Assembly (NCBI GenBank): GCA_003645215.1
Contig: QNEM01000013.1
Span: forward strand, 1-17,857
Direction: 5' to 3'
Length of the DNA stretch: 17,857 nucleotides
Source of the DNA: Gammaproteobacteria bacterium
GTDB lineage: Bacteria > Pseudomonadota > Gammaproteobacteria > Eutrophobiales > Eutrophobiaceae
Shown: piece by piece, positions 1 to 7,672 of the stretch
How positions within the stretch are numbered: position 1 is the stretch's first letter
How the letters are laid out: the number at the start of each line of letters is the position of its first letter
The notes under the pieces: generated by a model
Told to the model about the DNA's origin: nothing
Seen by the model: only the letters and a program-made list of their open reading frames with translations
Database searches by the model: none
Translations under genes and position numbers: made by a program

Positions 1-1
1 C

Positions 2-412
2 CTGGATATTGGTACTGGCGCTGGCTTGCCCGGGATTATCCTGGCCCTGGCAAGGCCGGACACACATTGGACTTTGCTGGACGGAAATAATAAGAAAACA
101 CGGTTTGTACAGCAGGCATTCATGACATTAAATTTAAAAAACGTGGAAGTCATTTGTTCACGCATTGAGAAATTTCAGCCAGAACAGAGATTCTCGACGA
201 TTGTTTCGCGGGCCTTTGGTTCACTGGATGATTTTTATGCCTGTAGTCATCATCTGCTTGCTCCGGGAGGGAGATTGTTGGCGATGAAAGGTCCTGATCC
301 AGAAAACGAAATATCGGATCTGTCTACAGAAGAAGTTACTGCAACTATTATCCCATTGTCTGTTCCCGGAGTGACGGCAGGCAGAACCCTGGTGCAGATT
401 GTGCCCGGGTAA
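2..412 (+). CDS. rsmG: 16S rRNA (guanine-N7)-methyltransferase RsmG, 3' part (5' end outside window)
   Basis: RsmG (GidB) methylates N7 of G527 in 16S rRNA using S-adenosylmethionine. The frame is already open at base 2 and gives 136 residues, against about 205-215 for the whole family member, so the N-terminal third is missing. The visible part begins at the SAM-binding glycine motif LDIGTGAGLPG, followed by the family block TLLDGNNKKTRFVQQ, and later LAPGGRLLAMKGPDP. A TTG at 26 is in frame but lies inside the SAM motif, so it is not the start. Its position directly before parA-parB and the atp operon is the usual gammaproteobacterial order, with mnmG expected just upstream. The gene ends in TAA. 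Confidence 0.93.
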   Translation: MDIGTGAGLPGIILALARPDTHWTLLDGNNKKTRFVQQAFMTLNLKNVEVICSRIEKFQPEQRFSTIVSRAFGSLDDFYACSHHLLAPGGRLLAMKGPDPENEISDLSTEEVTATIIPLSVPGVTAGRTLVQIVPG

Positions 413-518
413 TTTGGCTATGAAACTTTCAGGCTGTCTGTGCCATAATGCTTGGCCGAATTAAAGGCCTGTGATAAGGCCAAAGTATAAGGATACGGAA
501 GAAAGAATAATAAAATCC

Positions 519-1292
519 ATGACCAAGATTATAGCCATAGCAAATCAGAAAGGCGGTGTCGGTAAAACCACGACCAGCGTCAATATTGCCGCATCATTAG
601 CTGCAACCAAACGCCGGGTACTACTTGTGGATCTTGATCCACAGGGCAATGCCACCATGGGCAGTGGTGTAAACAAGATGGAACTTGAGCTTTCTTCTTT
701 TGATGTTTTGATGGGCGAGAAATCCATTACCGAAGTGCTGACGAAATCTGGTGAAGGAGATTTTGATTTACTGCCGGCAAATGCTGATTTAACCGGGGCC
801 GAGGTAGGGCTGCTTGATGAATTGGCCAGGGAAATACGCTTGCGCAATGCCCTCGATGAAGTTAAGGAAAACTACGATTTTATTTTTATAGATTGTCCGC
901 CTTCCCTGAACATGCTGACAGTCAATGCATTAGTGGCAGCAACCTCGGTGATTATCCCCATGCAGTGTGAGTATTATGCACTTGAGGGTTTATCGGCCCT
1001 GCTTGGCAGTATTGAAAAGATCCGTAAATATTTAAACCCTGAACTCAAGATTGAAGGCCTGTTGCGTACCATGTACGACCCACGCAACAATCTGGCGACT
1101 CAGGTTTCCGCCCAGTTATTGGAACATTTTGGTGATAAAGTTTATCGCACCATTATCCCCAGGAATGTCAGGTTGGCTGAGGCACCGAGCCATGGTTTGC
1201 CTATTATAAAATATGACAAGGCTTCGCGTGGCGCACTGGCTTATCTGGCATTGGCCGGTGAAATGCTTAGACGTGAGAGTGCTGCTGCCTGA
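519..1292 (+). CDS. parA: Chromosome-partitioning ATPase ParA (Soj)
   Basis: ParA is a deviant-Walker ATPase that binds DNA non-specifically as an ATP dimer and, with ParB, moves newly copied origins apart. The 257-residue product has the deviant Walker A motif KGGVGKTT at residues 11-18, the LLVDLDPQGNAT block, and a Walker B-like FIFIDCPPSLN segment. I chose ATG 519 because MTKIIAIANQKGG is the normal family N-terminus. An in-frame GTG at 471 would add 16 residues (MIRPKYKDTEERIIKS) not typical of the family, although no strong ribosome binding site precedes either start. The spacing of 106 bases from rsmG and 43 bases to parB fits a co-transcribed segregation pair. Confidence 0.95.
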   Translation: MTKIIAIANQKGGVGKTTTSVNIAASLAATKRRVLLVDLDPQGNATMGSGVNKMELELSSFDVLMGEKSITEVLTKSGEGDFDLLPANADLTGAEVGLLDELAREIRLRNALDEVKENYDFIFIDCPPSLNMLTVNALVAATSVIIPMQCEYYALEGLSALLGSIEKIRKYLNPELKIEGLLRTMYDPRNNLATQVSAQLLEHFGDKVYRTIIPRNVRLAEAPSHGLPIIKYDKASRGALAYLALAGEMLRRESAAA

Positions 1293-1335
1293 GGGCCGGT
1301 TTTCGTGTTCGATCTAAAAGGTAATCATTAGTCAG

Positions 1336-2214
1336 ATGAAAAAACGGGGTCTCGGAAAAGGGTTAGATGCATTGCTGTCTCCAAGAAGCGGCGTCGAAGA
1401 TGCTGATTCTAATCTCGATGGACCGTTGCAGATGCTTCCCGTCGATATTGTGACCCGTGGCCGTTATCAGCCGCGCATGGAAATGGACTCTGAAGCGCTT
1501 GAAGAGCTCGCCAACTCAATAAAATCACAAGGTGTAGTCCAACCGATTGTTGTCAGGCCCTTAAAGGGCACTGATACCTACGAGATCATTGCCGGGGAAC
1601 GCCGCTGGCGGGCCACACAGTTGGCGGGATTGCACGAAATACCCGCCATTATTAAAGATGTCACGGATCAGACTGCGATGTGCCTGGGCCTGATCGAGAA
1701 CATTCAGCGTGAAGATCTGAACCCAATGGACGAAGCGCGTGGACTCTCACGTCTGTTGCAGGAATTCAATATGACCCATGATGCTACGGCCGAAGCGGTC
1801 GGCAGGTCGCGTTCATCAGTTTCCAACCTGCTGCGACTACTGGATCTGCATGTGGATGTACAACATTTGCTCGAATCCGGAATGATTGAGATGGGCCACG
1901 GCAGGGCGATTCTGGCACTGGATGTCGCTAATCAGACAAAAGTTGCGAGCAAGGTTGTAAAGCAGGGCTTGTCAGTCAGGGCAACAGAACAATTGGTGAA
2001 GGGACTGAAAGACAAGGGGGCAAAGTCAAAAGGCAGTAAAAAAACCTCAAGCTCATTCAGGCTGGATCCAAACCTGAGAAGCTTGCAGGAAGACCTGTCC
2101 GAGCGCCTGGGAGCTGCAGTGTCTATCAAGCAAGGCAAGGGTGGTAAGGGTAAACTGGAGATAAATTATAATTCACTGGACGAATTAGACGGGATCCTGA
2201 GCAAAATAAAGTAA
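1336..2214 (+). CDS. parB: Chromosome-partitioning protein ParB (Spo0J), parS-binding CTPase
   Basis: ParB loads at parS sites near the origin, slides along DNA as a CTP-dependent clamp and stimulates ParA. The 292-residue protein shows the N-terminal ParA-contacting stretch MKKRGLGKGLDALL, the CTP-binding box GERRWRA at residues 87-93, the ENIQREDLNP box at 121-130, a helix-turn-helix around 150-171 (AEAVGRSRSSVSNLLRLL), a lysine-rich linker near 225-240, and a C-terminal dimerisation domain ending LDGILSKIK. AAAGG at 1317-1321 is a modest, slightly distant ribosome binding site. I found no good copy of the conserved parS palindrome in this window; it may lie toward mnmG and the origin. Confidence 0.96.
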   Translation: MKKRGLGKGLDALLSPRSGVEDADSNLDGPLQMLPVDIVTRGRYQPRMEMDSEALEELANSIKSQGVVQPIVVRPLKGTDTYEIIAGERRWRATQLAGLHEIPAIIKDVTDQTAMCLGLIENIQREDLNPMDEARGLSRLLQEFNMTHDATAEAVGRSRSSVSNLLRLLDLHVDVQHLLESGMIEMGHGRAILALDVANQTKVASKVVKQGLSVRATEQLVKGLKDKGAKSKGSKKTSSSFRLDPNLRSLQEDLSERLGAAVSIKQGKGGKGKLEINYNSLDELDGILSKIK

Positions 2215-2256
2215 TCACTTGCTTGTGGGTGAGTGGCAACGGCATTTATCAAAAAA

Positions 2257-2313
2257 ATTGTACTTTATTTACAATCGCCGTTGATCACACAGGCTTAGCT
2301 GACTATAATCAGC
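2257..2313 (+). promoter_or_regulatory. Predicted sigma70-like promoter of the atp operon, with AT-rich upstream element
   Basis: TTGATC at 2281-2286 (4 of 6 matches to the -35 consensus) is followed after exactly 17 bases by TATAAT at 2304-2309 (6 of 6 for -10). This predicts a start near 2316 and a leader of about 100 bases before atpI. Just upstream lies an A/T-rich stretch that contains the perfect inverted repeat ATTGTA (2257-2262) and TACAAT (2270-2275), where an UP element or an operator would sit. A second dyad, GCTGA (2298-2302) and TCAGC (2309-2313), encloses the -10 box. The promoter is read directly from the bases; any regulator is unknown. Confidence 0.7.
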
Positions 2314-2321
2314 CGTCTTAC

Positions 2322-2338
2322 GCTGGGGGGATTCCAGC
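2322..2338 (+). promoter_or_regulatory. Small hairpin in the atp operon leader
   Basis: GCTGG at 2322-2326 and CCAGC at 2334-2338 form a five-pair GC-rich stem with a seven-base loop, in the predicted 5' leader of the atp mRNA just after the inferred transcription start. It has no T-tract and so is not an intrinsic terminator. It could stabilise the mRNA end or be chance. Confidence 0.3.
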
Positions 2339-2416
2339 ATTTCAGCTTCAATTTAGGGGCATAGGGTAATTCCGAAGACCAGCATCGATTTTGCTGATTA
2401 CTCGGAGAAGCAGTGG

Positions 2417-2806
2417 TTGAGCAGTAATACAGAAATAATAAAAAACAGAACCGCTGCATTTAGATTGGTTTATGTTCAGCTAATCGTTACTGTTGTGATA
2501 GTGCTCCTGTCATATACATTTTTCGGGTTAGTCATCGCATATTCTGTCTTATCGGGCAGCACTGTTTATATTTTGCCGAATGTTTATTTCGTCAGAAGTG
2601 CCCTGAAAAGTGAGGGGTCGCAGACACCACAGACGATATTGAGTCGTTTTTATATCGGCGAAGGTCAGAAGTTTTTATTAACAATGGCAATGTTTGTAAT
2701 CTGCTTTACATTAATAAAGCCATTGCACGCGGTTTCATTTTTCGCTGCGTACATACTAATAATGATTATAAATTTGGCTGGATTGGCCATATCTAGTAAA
2801 AACTAG
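2417..2806 (+). CDS. atpI: ATP synthase accessory protein AtpI (F0 subunit I)
   Basis: AtpI is a small inner-membrane protein encoded first in atp operons. It is thought to help assemble the c ring or the Fo sector and is usually not essential. The 129-residue product is mostly hydrophobic with about four membrane segments (roughly 14-34, 36-56, 88-105 and 107-126). It carries family-like blocks SGSTVYILPNVYFV and RFYIGEGQKFLLT. The start is TTG at 2417, supported by GGAGAAG at 2404-2410 with six bases between. No in-frame ATG is suitably placed, because the next Met codons fall inside the conserved region. A TTG start would keep its output low relative to the structural subunits. Confidence 0.9.
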   Translation: MSSNTEIIKNRTAAFRLVYVQLIVTVVIVLLSYTFFGLVIAYSVLSGSTVYILPNVYFVRSALKSEGSQTPQTILSRFYIGEGQKFLLTMAMFVICFTLIKPLHAVSFFAAYILIMIINLAGLAISSKN

Positions 2807-2841
2807 AAAAAATTAATTAATAATATTTTGAGATAAATTGA

Positions 2842-3708
2842 ATGTCTTCTGAAGGCTTAACTTCAACTGCATATATAAAGCATCATTTAACCAACCTGAC
2901 CTATGGCCAGCATGCGGATGGTCATTGGGGTTTTGCACACAGTGCTGAAGAGATCAAGGAAATGGGCTTCTGGGCCTTGCAGGTTGATTCTCTGGGCTGG
3001 TCTACTTTTCTTGGTTTGGTCTTTTTCTATTTCTTCCATAAGGCTGCCAGGCAGGCGACTTCGGGTGTCCCTGGGGGATTACAAAATTTTGTTGAATGGA
3101 TTATTGAATTTATTGATGACAGTGTTCGAGGTTCATTCAGTGCGAAAAATGATTTAGTTGCACCAATGGCTCTGACCATCTTTTGTTGGGTCTTCCTGAT
3201 GAACCTGATGGATCTGTTGCCGGTTGATTGGCTGCCATGGGTAGCACAGCAGTTTGGTCACTATGCTCTTGGTATGGATCCACATCATGTTTATTTCAAG
3301 GTGGTCCCGACCACTGATCCAAACATCACCTTTGGTATGGCCTTCGCCGTGTTCTTTCTGATGATTTATTACAGTATCAAGATCAAAGGTATTGGTGGAT
3401 TCCTTGGTGAATTGGCATTTCAGCCGTTCGGTAAGGTGGGGATGCCCGTTAATCTGGTACTGGAAGGTGTATCCCTGATAGCCAAGCCACTCTCATTATC
3501 ATTACGGTTGTTCGGTAATATGTATGCAGGTGAAACCATCTTTATTTTGATTGCCCTGATGTATAGCGGTGGATTGGGTATGGGAATATTTGGTGGGATA
3601 TTACAATTAGGCTGGGCAATTTTTCATATCTTGATTATTACCTTACAGGCGTTCATTTTTATGACGTTGACAATTGTTTATATGGAGATGGCACATCAGG
3701 AGCATTAA
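2842..3708 (+). CDS. atpB: F0F1 ATP synthase subunit a
   Basis: Subunit a forms the two proton half-channels beside the c ring of Fo in the inner membrane. The 288-residue protein has the hallmark segment SLSLRLFGNMYAGE, whose arginine (Arg222 here, equivalent to Arg210 of E. coli) is essential for proton transfer. The family block MDLLPVDWLP near residue 125 and the C-terminal LQAFIFMTLTIVYMEMA helix are also present. Multiple hydrophobic helices cover residues 53-68, 108-127, 165-180 and most of 205-280. ATG 2842 starts 35 bases after atpI. The ribosome binding site is weak (GAGATAA). Confidence 0.97.
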   Translation: MSSEGLTSTAYIKHHLTNLTYGQHADGHWGFAHSAEEIKEMGFWALQVDSLGWSTFLGLVFFYFFHKAARQATSGVPGGLQNFVEWIIEFIDDSVRGSFSAKNDLVAPMALTIFCWVFLMNLMDLLPVDWLPWVAQQFGHYALGMDPHHVYFKVVPTTDPNITFGMAFAVFFLMIYYSIKIKGIGGFLGELAFQPFGKVGMPVNLVLEGVSLIAKPLSLSLRLFGNMYAGETIFILIALMYSGGLGMGIFGGILQLGWAIFHILIITLQAFIFMTLTIVYMEMAHQEH

Positions 3709-3748
3709 AAATTTAGTACTGGGAATTTGGTCGGAAATTTAGTAAGTA

Positions 3749-3788
3749 TTTTTAACAGTTACGTTTTACAAAGTTACAGGAGATAGAA
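3749..3788 (+). promoter_or_regulatory. Likely translation-enhancing leader of atpE
   Basis: The bases just before atpE run from a T-rich stretch (TTTTTAACAGTT at 3749-3760) through an A/T-rich spacer to a strong ribosome binding site, AGGAGA at 3778-3783, five bases before the ATG. E. coli has a U-rich translational enhancer with a similar layout before atpE, which raises c-subunit synthesis to the roughly ten copies needed per complex. The resemblance is by eye and the function is inferred. Confidence 0.45.
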
Positions 3789-4022
3789 ATGGAACAAGCA
3801 TTATTATTTATCGCAGGCGCTTTAATGATGGGTCTAGGTGCCCTGGGTGCAGCTGTTGGTATTGGTATTCTCGGTGGTCGTTTTCTGGAAGGCGCTGCTC
3901 GTCAGCCCGAACTGATTCCGATGTTACGTACCCAGTTTTTTATCGTTATGGGTCTGGTTGATGCTGTACCGATGATCGCAGTGGGTATCGCATTGTACGT
4001 ACTGTTCGCAGTAGCTGCTTAA
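3789..4022 (+). CDS. atpE: F0F1 ATP synthase subunit c (proton-translocating)
   Basis: Subunit c is the rotor-ring proteolipid of Fo. The 77-residue hairpin has helix 1 with small-residue packing (GALGAAVGIGILGG), the polar loop with the universally conserved ARQPE (residues 37-41), and helix 2 with the ion-carrying Asp58 in FFIVMGLVDAVPMIAVG. An Asp carboxylate without the Gln/Ser/Thr sodium-ligand pattern indicates proton rather than sodium coupling. The N-terminus is a few residues shorter than E. coli subunit c (79 aa). It has the best ribosome binding site in the operon. Confidence 0.98.
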   Translation: MEQALLFIAGALMMGLGALGAAVGIGILGGRFLEGAARQPELIPMLRTQFFIVMGLVDAVPMIAVGIALYVLFAVAA

Positions 4023-4063
4023 CTACCGGTTAGTAACAAGCAACTGGATACAGAGGTACAAAC

Positions 4064-4534
4064 ATGAATATTACAGTCACATTAGTCGCTCAATCACTTT
4101 CATTCTTCATGCTTGTGGTTTTTACCATGAAGTATGTTTGGCCACCCATCATGAACGCGCTGAGTGAACGTACCAAGAAAATTGCAGACGGTCTGGCTGA
4201 AGCAGAAAAGGGTCATCATGAACTTGAGCTTGCAGAGAAAAGATCAGCTGAAATTTTGCGTGAAGGCAAAGAAAAATCCAAGGAGTTCATCGATCTCGGA
4301 CAAAAACGCCATGATGAGATTGTTGATGAAGCCAAGGATAATGCCCGTATTGAAGGTGAACGTATTATCACAGCTGCCCGGGGTGCGATTGATCAGGAAC
4401 GTCAGCAGGCTAAAGATGCATTGCGAGCTGAAGTCTCTGCCCTGGCAATTGCCGGTGCTGAGCAAATATTGATGAGAGAAGTCGATAAAAATGCACATAA
4501 CGAAGTACTCGATAAAATCAGTGCTGGCTTATAA
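4064..4534 (+). CDS. atpF: F0F1 ATP synthase subunit b
   Basis: Subunit b is the dimeric peripheral stalk that holds F1 to Fo. The 156-residue product matches the usual length. One N-terminal membrane helix (about residues 5-25, ending in KYVWPPI) is followed by a long charged coiled coil (LSERTKKIADGLAEAEKG through residue 125) and a C-terminal delta-binding region ending VLDKISAGL. ATG 4064 has AGAGG about seven bases upstream. There are 41 bases from atpE and 25 bases to atpH. Confidence 0.96.
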   Translation: MNITVTLVAQSLSFFMLVVFTMKYVWPPIMNALSERTKKIADGLAEAEKGHHELELAEKRSAEILREGKEKSKEFIDLGQKRHDEIVDEAKDNARIEGERIITAARGAIDQERQQAKDALRAEVSALAIAGAEQILMREVDKNAHNEVLDKISAGL

Positions 4535-4559
4535 GTCGATTTAGGATAAGACGAGACTA

Positions 4560-5096
4560 ATGCAGGAAAAGACAACAATAGCCAGACCCTACGCTCAAGC
4601 CGTATTCGAAACGGCAAGTGAAGAAAGCAAGTTGAGCGAGTGGTCAGAGATGTTAGGACTGCTTGATTCAGTTGTGAGCGATGCTCAAATGCAGGCAGTA
4701 CTAAGCAACCCGAAACTGGATGCTGCGGCAATATCTGAATTTGTTCTGGGTGTGTGTGGCGAGTCATTGAATGAGACTGGCAGTAATCTGGTGAACGTAC
4801 TTGCAGATGCCAGACGACTGGCAATTGTCCCTGAAATAAATAATTTGTTTGAACAACTTCGAGCTGAAGCTGAAGGCGTGATTGAAGTTTCTGTGACATC
4901 TGCCTATGAACTGGCAGCAGATCAGCAGGCCGCAATCTCGGAAGCCATGGCAAAGCGTCTGGGTAGAAAAGTAGAAATCACCAGCGATGTTGATGATTCA
5001 TTAATCGGTGGTGTGGTAATCCGGGCAGGTGACTCAGTCATTGATGCCTCGGTAAAAGGTCGTTTGAAGGCATTGGCCACGCAGATGACTAGTTAA
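4560..5096 (+). CDS. atpH: F0F1 ATP synthase subunit delta
   Basis: Subunit delta caps F1 and links it to the b stalk. The 178-residue protein begins with the family N-terminus TTIARPYAQAVFETA and ends with the conserved C-terminal block DDSLIGGVVIRAGDSVIDASVKGRL, which marks the OSCP/delta family. ATG 4560 lies 25 bases after atpF. The upstream region has AGGAT, which is only moderately placed. Length and motifs are normal. Confidence 0.96.
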   Translation: MQEKTTIARPYAQAVFETASEESKLSEWSEMLGLLDSVVSDAQMQAVLSNPKLDAAAISEFVLGVCGESLNETGSNLVNVLADARRLAIVPEINNLFEQLRAEAEGVIEVSVTSAYELAADQQAAISEAMAKRLGRKVEITSDVDDSLIGGVVIRAGDSVIDASVKGRLKALATQMTS

Positions 5097-5168
5097 TATA
5101 TTTTTTAAAGATAATTTTGGAATTGAATAGCGGTATAACCGAATAAAAATGGTAGATGAGGAATAAGC

Positions 5169-6710
5169 ATGTCCATCAGTGCAACAGAAATCAGTGATCT
5201 GATTAAGAAAAAAATTCAGGGTCTGGATCTTGAAACCGAAGCCCGTACCGAAGGTACCGTGGTTAGTTTGAAGGACGGGATTGCAACTATTTATGGCTTA
5301 AGTGATGCCATGCAGGGTGAAATGATAGAGTTCCCTGGCAATACCTACGGCCTGGCGTTAAACCTTGAACGCGATTCAGTTGGCGTCGTTATCATGGGCC
5401 CATACGAGCATATCTCTGAAGGTGATACGGCCAAATGTACTCAACGTATTCTTGAAGTTCCTGTCGGTAGGGAATTACTGGGTCGTGTTGTCGATGCATT
5501 GGGTAACCCGATTGATGGCAAGGGTGATATTGGTGCTACAGAAACCTCCCCGGTTGAAAAAATTGCCCCCGGGGTTATTGCCAGAAAGTCTGTTGATCAA
5601 CCTGTTCAAACCGGACTGAAATCAATTGACTCCATGGTGCCAATTGGACGTGGACAACGTGAACTTATTATTGGTGATCGCCAGACAGGTAAAACGGCTG
5701 TCGCGGTAGATACCATCATCAATCAGAAAGGCACCGGTGTTAAGTGTGTCTATGTTGCGATTGGTCAAAAGGCCTCTTCGGTGGCAGCGGTTATTCGCAA
5801 GCTGGAAGAACATGGTGCGTTGGAACACACCATCGTGGTTTCAGCAAGTGCTTCTGATTCAGCTGCACTACAATATATTGCACCTTATTCCGGTTGCACC
5901 ATGGGTGAATATTTCCGTGATCTGGGTGAAGACGCACTGATTATTTATGATGATTTAACCAAGCAAGCCTGGGCTTATCGTCAGATTTCATTATTGTTGA
6001 AACGCCCACCAGGCCGTGAAGCCTATCCTGGTGATGTGTTCTATCTGCATTCACGTTTGTTAGAACGTGCATCACGTGTGAGTGTTGAATACATTGAAAA
6101 AATTACTAACGGTAAGGTCAAAGGCCAAACTGGTTCACTGACAGCTTTACCTATTATTGAAACACAGGCGGGTGACGTATCTGCATTCGTGCCGACCAAC
6201 GTCATATCTATTACCGATGGCCAGATATTCCTGGAAACTGACTTATTTAACTCTGGTTTCCGCCCTGCGATTAACGCGGGCCTGTCAGTATCTCGTGTGG
6301 GCGGTGCTGCACAAACCAAGATTATTAAAAAACTGGGTGGTGGTATTCGCCTGGCACTTGCCCAGTATCGTGAGTTGGCAGCTTTTGCCCAGTTTGCATC
6401 GGATCTTGATGATGCGACACTTGCGCAGCTGGAACGTGGTCAGCGTGTGATGGAGCTGATGAAGCAGAAACAATATTCTCCACTGAGTATTTCTGAAATG
6501 GGTGTCACTCTATACGCGGCTGATGGTGGTTTTCTGGATGATATTGAACTTGCAAAGGTTGATGCCTTCGAGAATGCATTACACACCTTTATGCATAGCG
6601 ATCGCGCAGATCTAATGAAGCAGATTGATGATACTGGTGACTATAGTGATGAGATTGAAGCTTCACTCAAGGAAAGCATTGAACACTTCAAGAAAAATCA
6701 TACATGGTAA
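5169..6710 (+). CDS. atpA: F0F1 ATP synthase subunit alpha
   Basis: Alpha is the non-catalytic nucleotide-binding subunit of the F1 hexamer. It is 513 residues, the same length as in E. coli. The N-terminal beta-barrel (about 1-95) is followed by the nucleotide-binding domain with Walker A GDRQTGKT at 169-176 (Lys175) and the ALIIYDDLTKQAWAYRQ block. The arginine finger that reaches the catalytic beta site is Arg376 in the LSVSRVGGAAQT segment. The helical C-terminal domain ends HFKKNHTW. ATG 5169 follows GAGGAA at 5158-5163 with a five-base spacer. A palindrome, ATACCGGTAT, sits immediately after its stop codon. Confidence 0.98.
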   Translation: MSISATEISDLIKKKIQGLDLETEARTEGTVVSLKDGIATIYGLSDAMQGEMIEFPGNTYGLALNLERDSVGVVIMGPYEHISEGDTAKCTQRILEVPVGRELLGRVVDALGNPIDGKGDIGATETSPVEKIAPGVIARKSVDQPVQTGLKSIDSMVPIGRGQRELIIGDRQTGKTAVAVDTIINQKGTGVKCVYVAIGQKASSVAAVIRKLEEHGALEHTIVVSASASDSAALQYIAPYSGCTMGEYFRDLGEDALIIYDDLTKQAWAYRQISLLLKRPPGREAYPGDVFYLHSRLLERASRVSVEYIEKITNGKVKGQTGSLTALPIIETQAGDVSAFVPTNVISITDGQIFLETDLFNSGFRPAINAGLSVSRVGGAAQTKIIKKLGGGIRLALAQYRELAAFAQFASDLDDATLAQLERGQRVMELMKQKQYSPLSISEMGVTLYAADGGFLDDIELAKVDAFENALHTFMHSDRADLMKQIDDTGDYSDEIEASLKESIEHFKKNHTW

Positions 6711-6765
6711 ATACCGGTATCAATTGAACTGATAATTAAATTAATTAAAGTTGAGACATAGATAG

Positions 6766-7629
6766 ATGGCTTCCGCAAAAGAAGTAAGAACCAAAATTGC
6801 TAGTATTAAAAATACGCAAAAGATTACCAAGGCAATGGAAATGGTTGCTGCCAGCAAGATGCGCAAGGTCCAGGAGCGAATGAAAGCAGCCAGGCCTTAT
6901 GCAGCAAAGATGCGTAATGTTATTGCTCACATGGGGAATGCCAGTCCCGAGTATAAGCACTCCTATCTGGGCGAACGTGATGAGGTTAAACGGATTGGCA
7001 TCATTATTGTCTCCAGTGATCGAGGTCTTTGTGGTGGTCTAAATTCAAATCTGTTTCGTGAAACGATCAGCCACATGAAACAGTGGAAAGATAAAGACAT
7101 AGACATAGACATGTGTTTGATTGGTACTAAAGCAGTTAGTTTTTTTACTCGTGTTGGTGGATCGATTGTTGGCCAGGCAACCCACATTGGTGACAAACCG
7201 GCGATTGATGAATTGATCGGTACAGTAAAGATCATGCTGGACTCTTTTAATGAAGAAAAGATCGATCAGCTATACCTGATCTCCAACAAATTTATTAATT
7301 CGATGACACAAGAGCCAACGGCCGAACAGCTCTTGCCGGTTCAGGCAAGCGATGAAGAAGAATTGAAACATCACTGGGATTATATTTATGAGCCAGACGC
7401 AAAGGAAGTTGTTGATCACTTATTAACCCGGTTTATCGAGTCATTGGTGTATCAGGGAGTCATTGAAAATATTGCCTGTGAACAGGCAGCACGCATGATC
7501 GCCATGAAGAGTGCTTCGGATAATGCGGGCACATTGATCGATGATTTGCAGTTGGTCTATAACAAGGCACGACAAGCAGCGATTACTCAGGAATTATCTG
7601 AAATCGTCAGCGGTGCGGCAGCAGTTTAA
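6766..7629 (+). CDS. atpG: F0F1 ATP synthase subunit gamma
   Basis: Gamma is the central shaft that rotates inside the alpha3beta3 ring. It is 287 residues, as in E. coli. The N-terminal coiled-coil helix carries the family block SIKNTQKITKAMEMVAASKM, the middle domain has SSDRGLCGGLN, and the C-terminal helix ends LVYNKARQAAITQELSEIVSG and AAAV, all classic gamma signatures. The ribosome binding site is weak (TTGAGA, 15 bases upstream). Codons 111-116 lie in a three-fold GACATA tandem repeat that encodes D-I-D-I-D but does not change the length relative to E. coli. Confidence 0.97.
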   Translation: MASAKEVRTKIASIKNTQKITKAMEMVAASKMRKVQERMKAARPYAAKMRNVIAHMGNASPEYKHSYLGERDEVKRIGIIIVSSDRGLCGGLNSNLFRETISHMKQWKDKDIDIDMCLIGTKAVSFFTRVGGSIVGQATHIGDKPAIDELIGTVKIMLDSFNEEKIDQLYLISNKFINSMTQEPTAEQLLPVQASDEEELKHHWDYIYEPDAKEVVDHLLTRFIESLVYQGVIENIACEQAARMIAMKSASDNAGTLIDDLQLVYNKARQAAITQELSEIVSGAAAV

Positions 7630-7672
7630 GTTAAACGTATTTATTAAAGATATTAATTGAGGAACAGAAGAA

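Noticed and set aside
471..518. GTG 471 as the parA start
   Set aside because: It adds 16 charged residues absent from typical ParA; ATG 519 gives the normal N-terminus.
7096..7112. GACATA tandem repeat (three units, the last partial) inside atpG as a possible slippage insertion
   Set aside because: AtpG is exactly the E. coli length (287 aa) and stays in frame; the repeat only gives an Asp-Ile-rich version of a variable loop.
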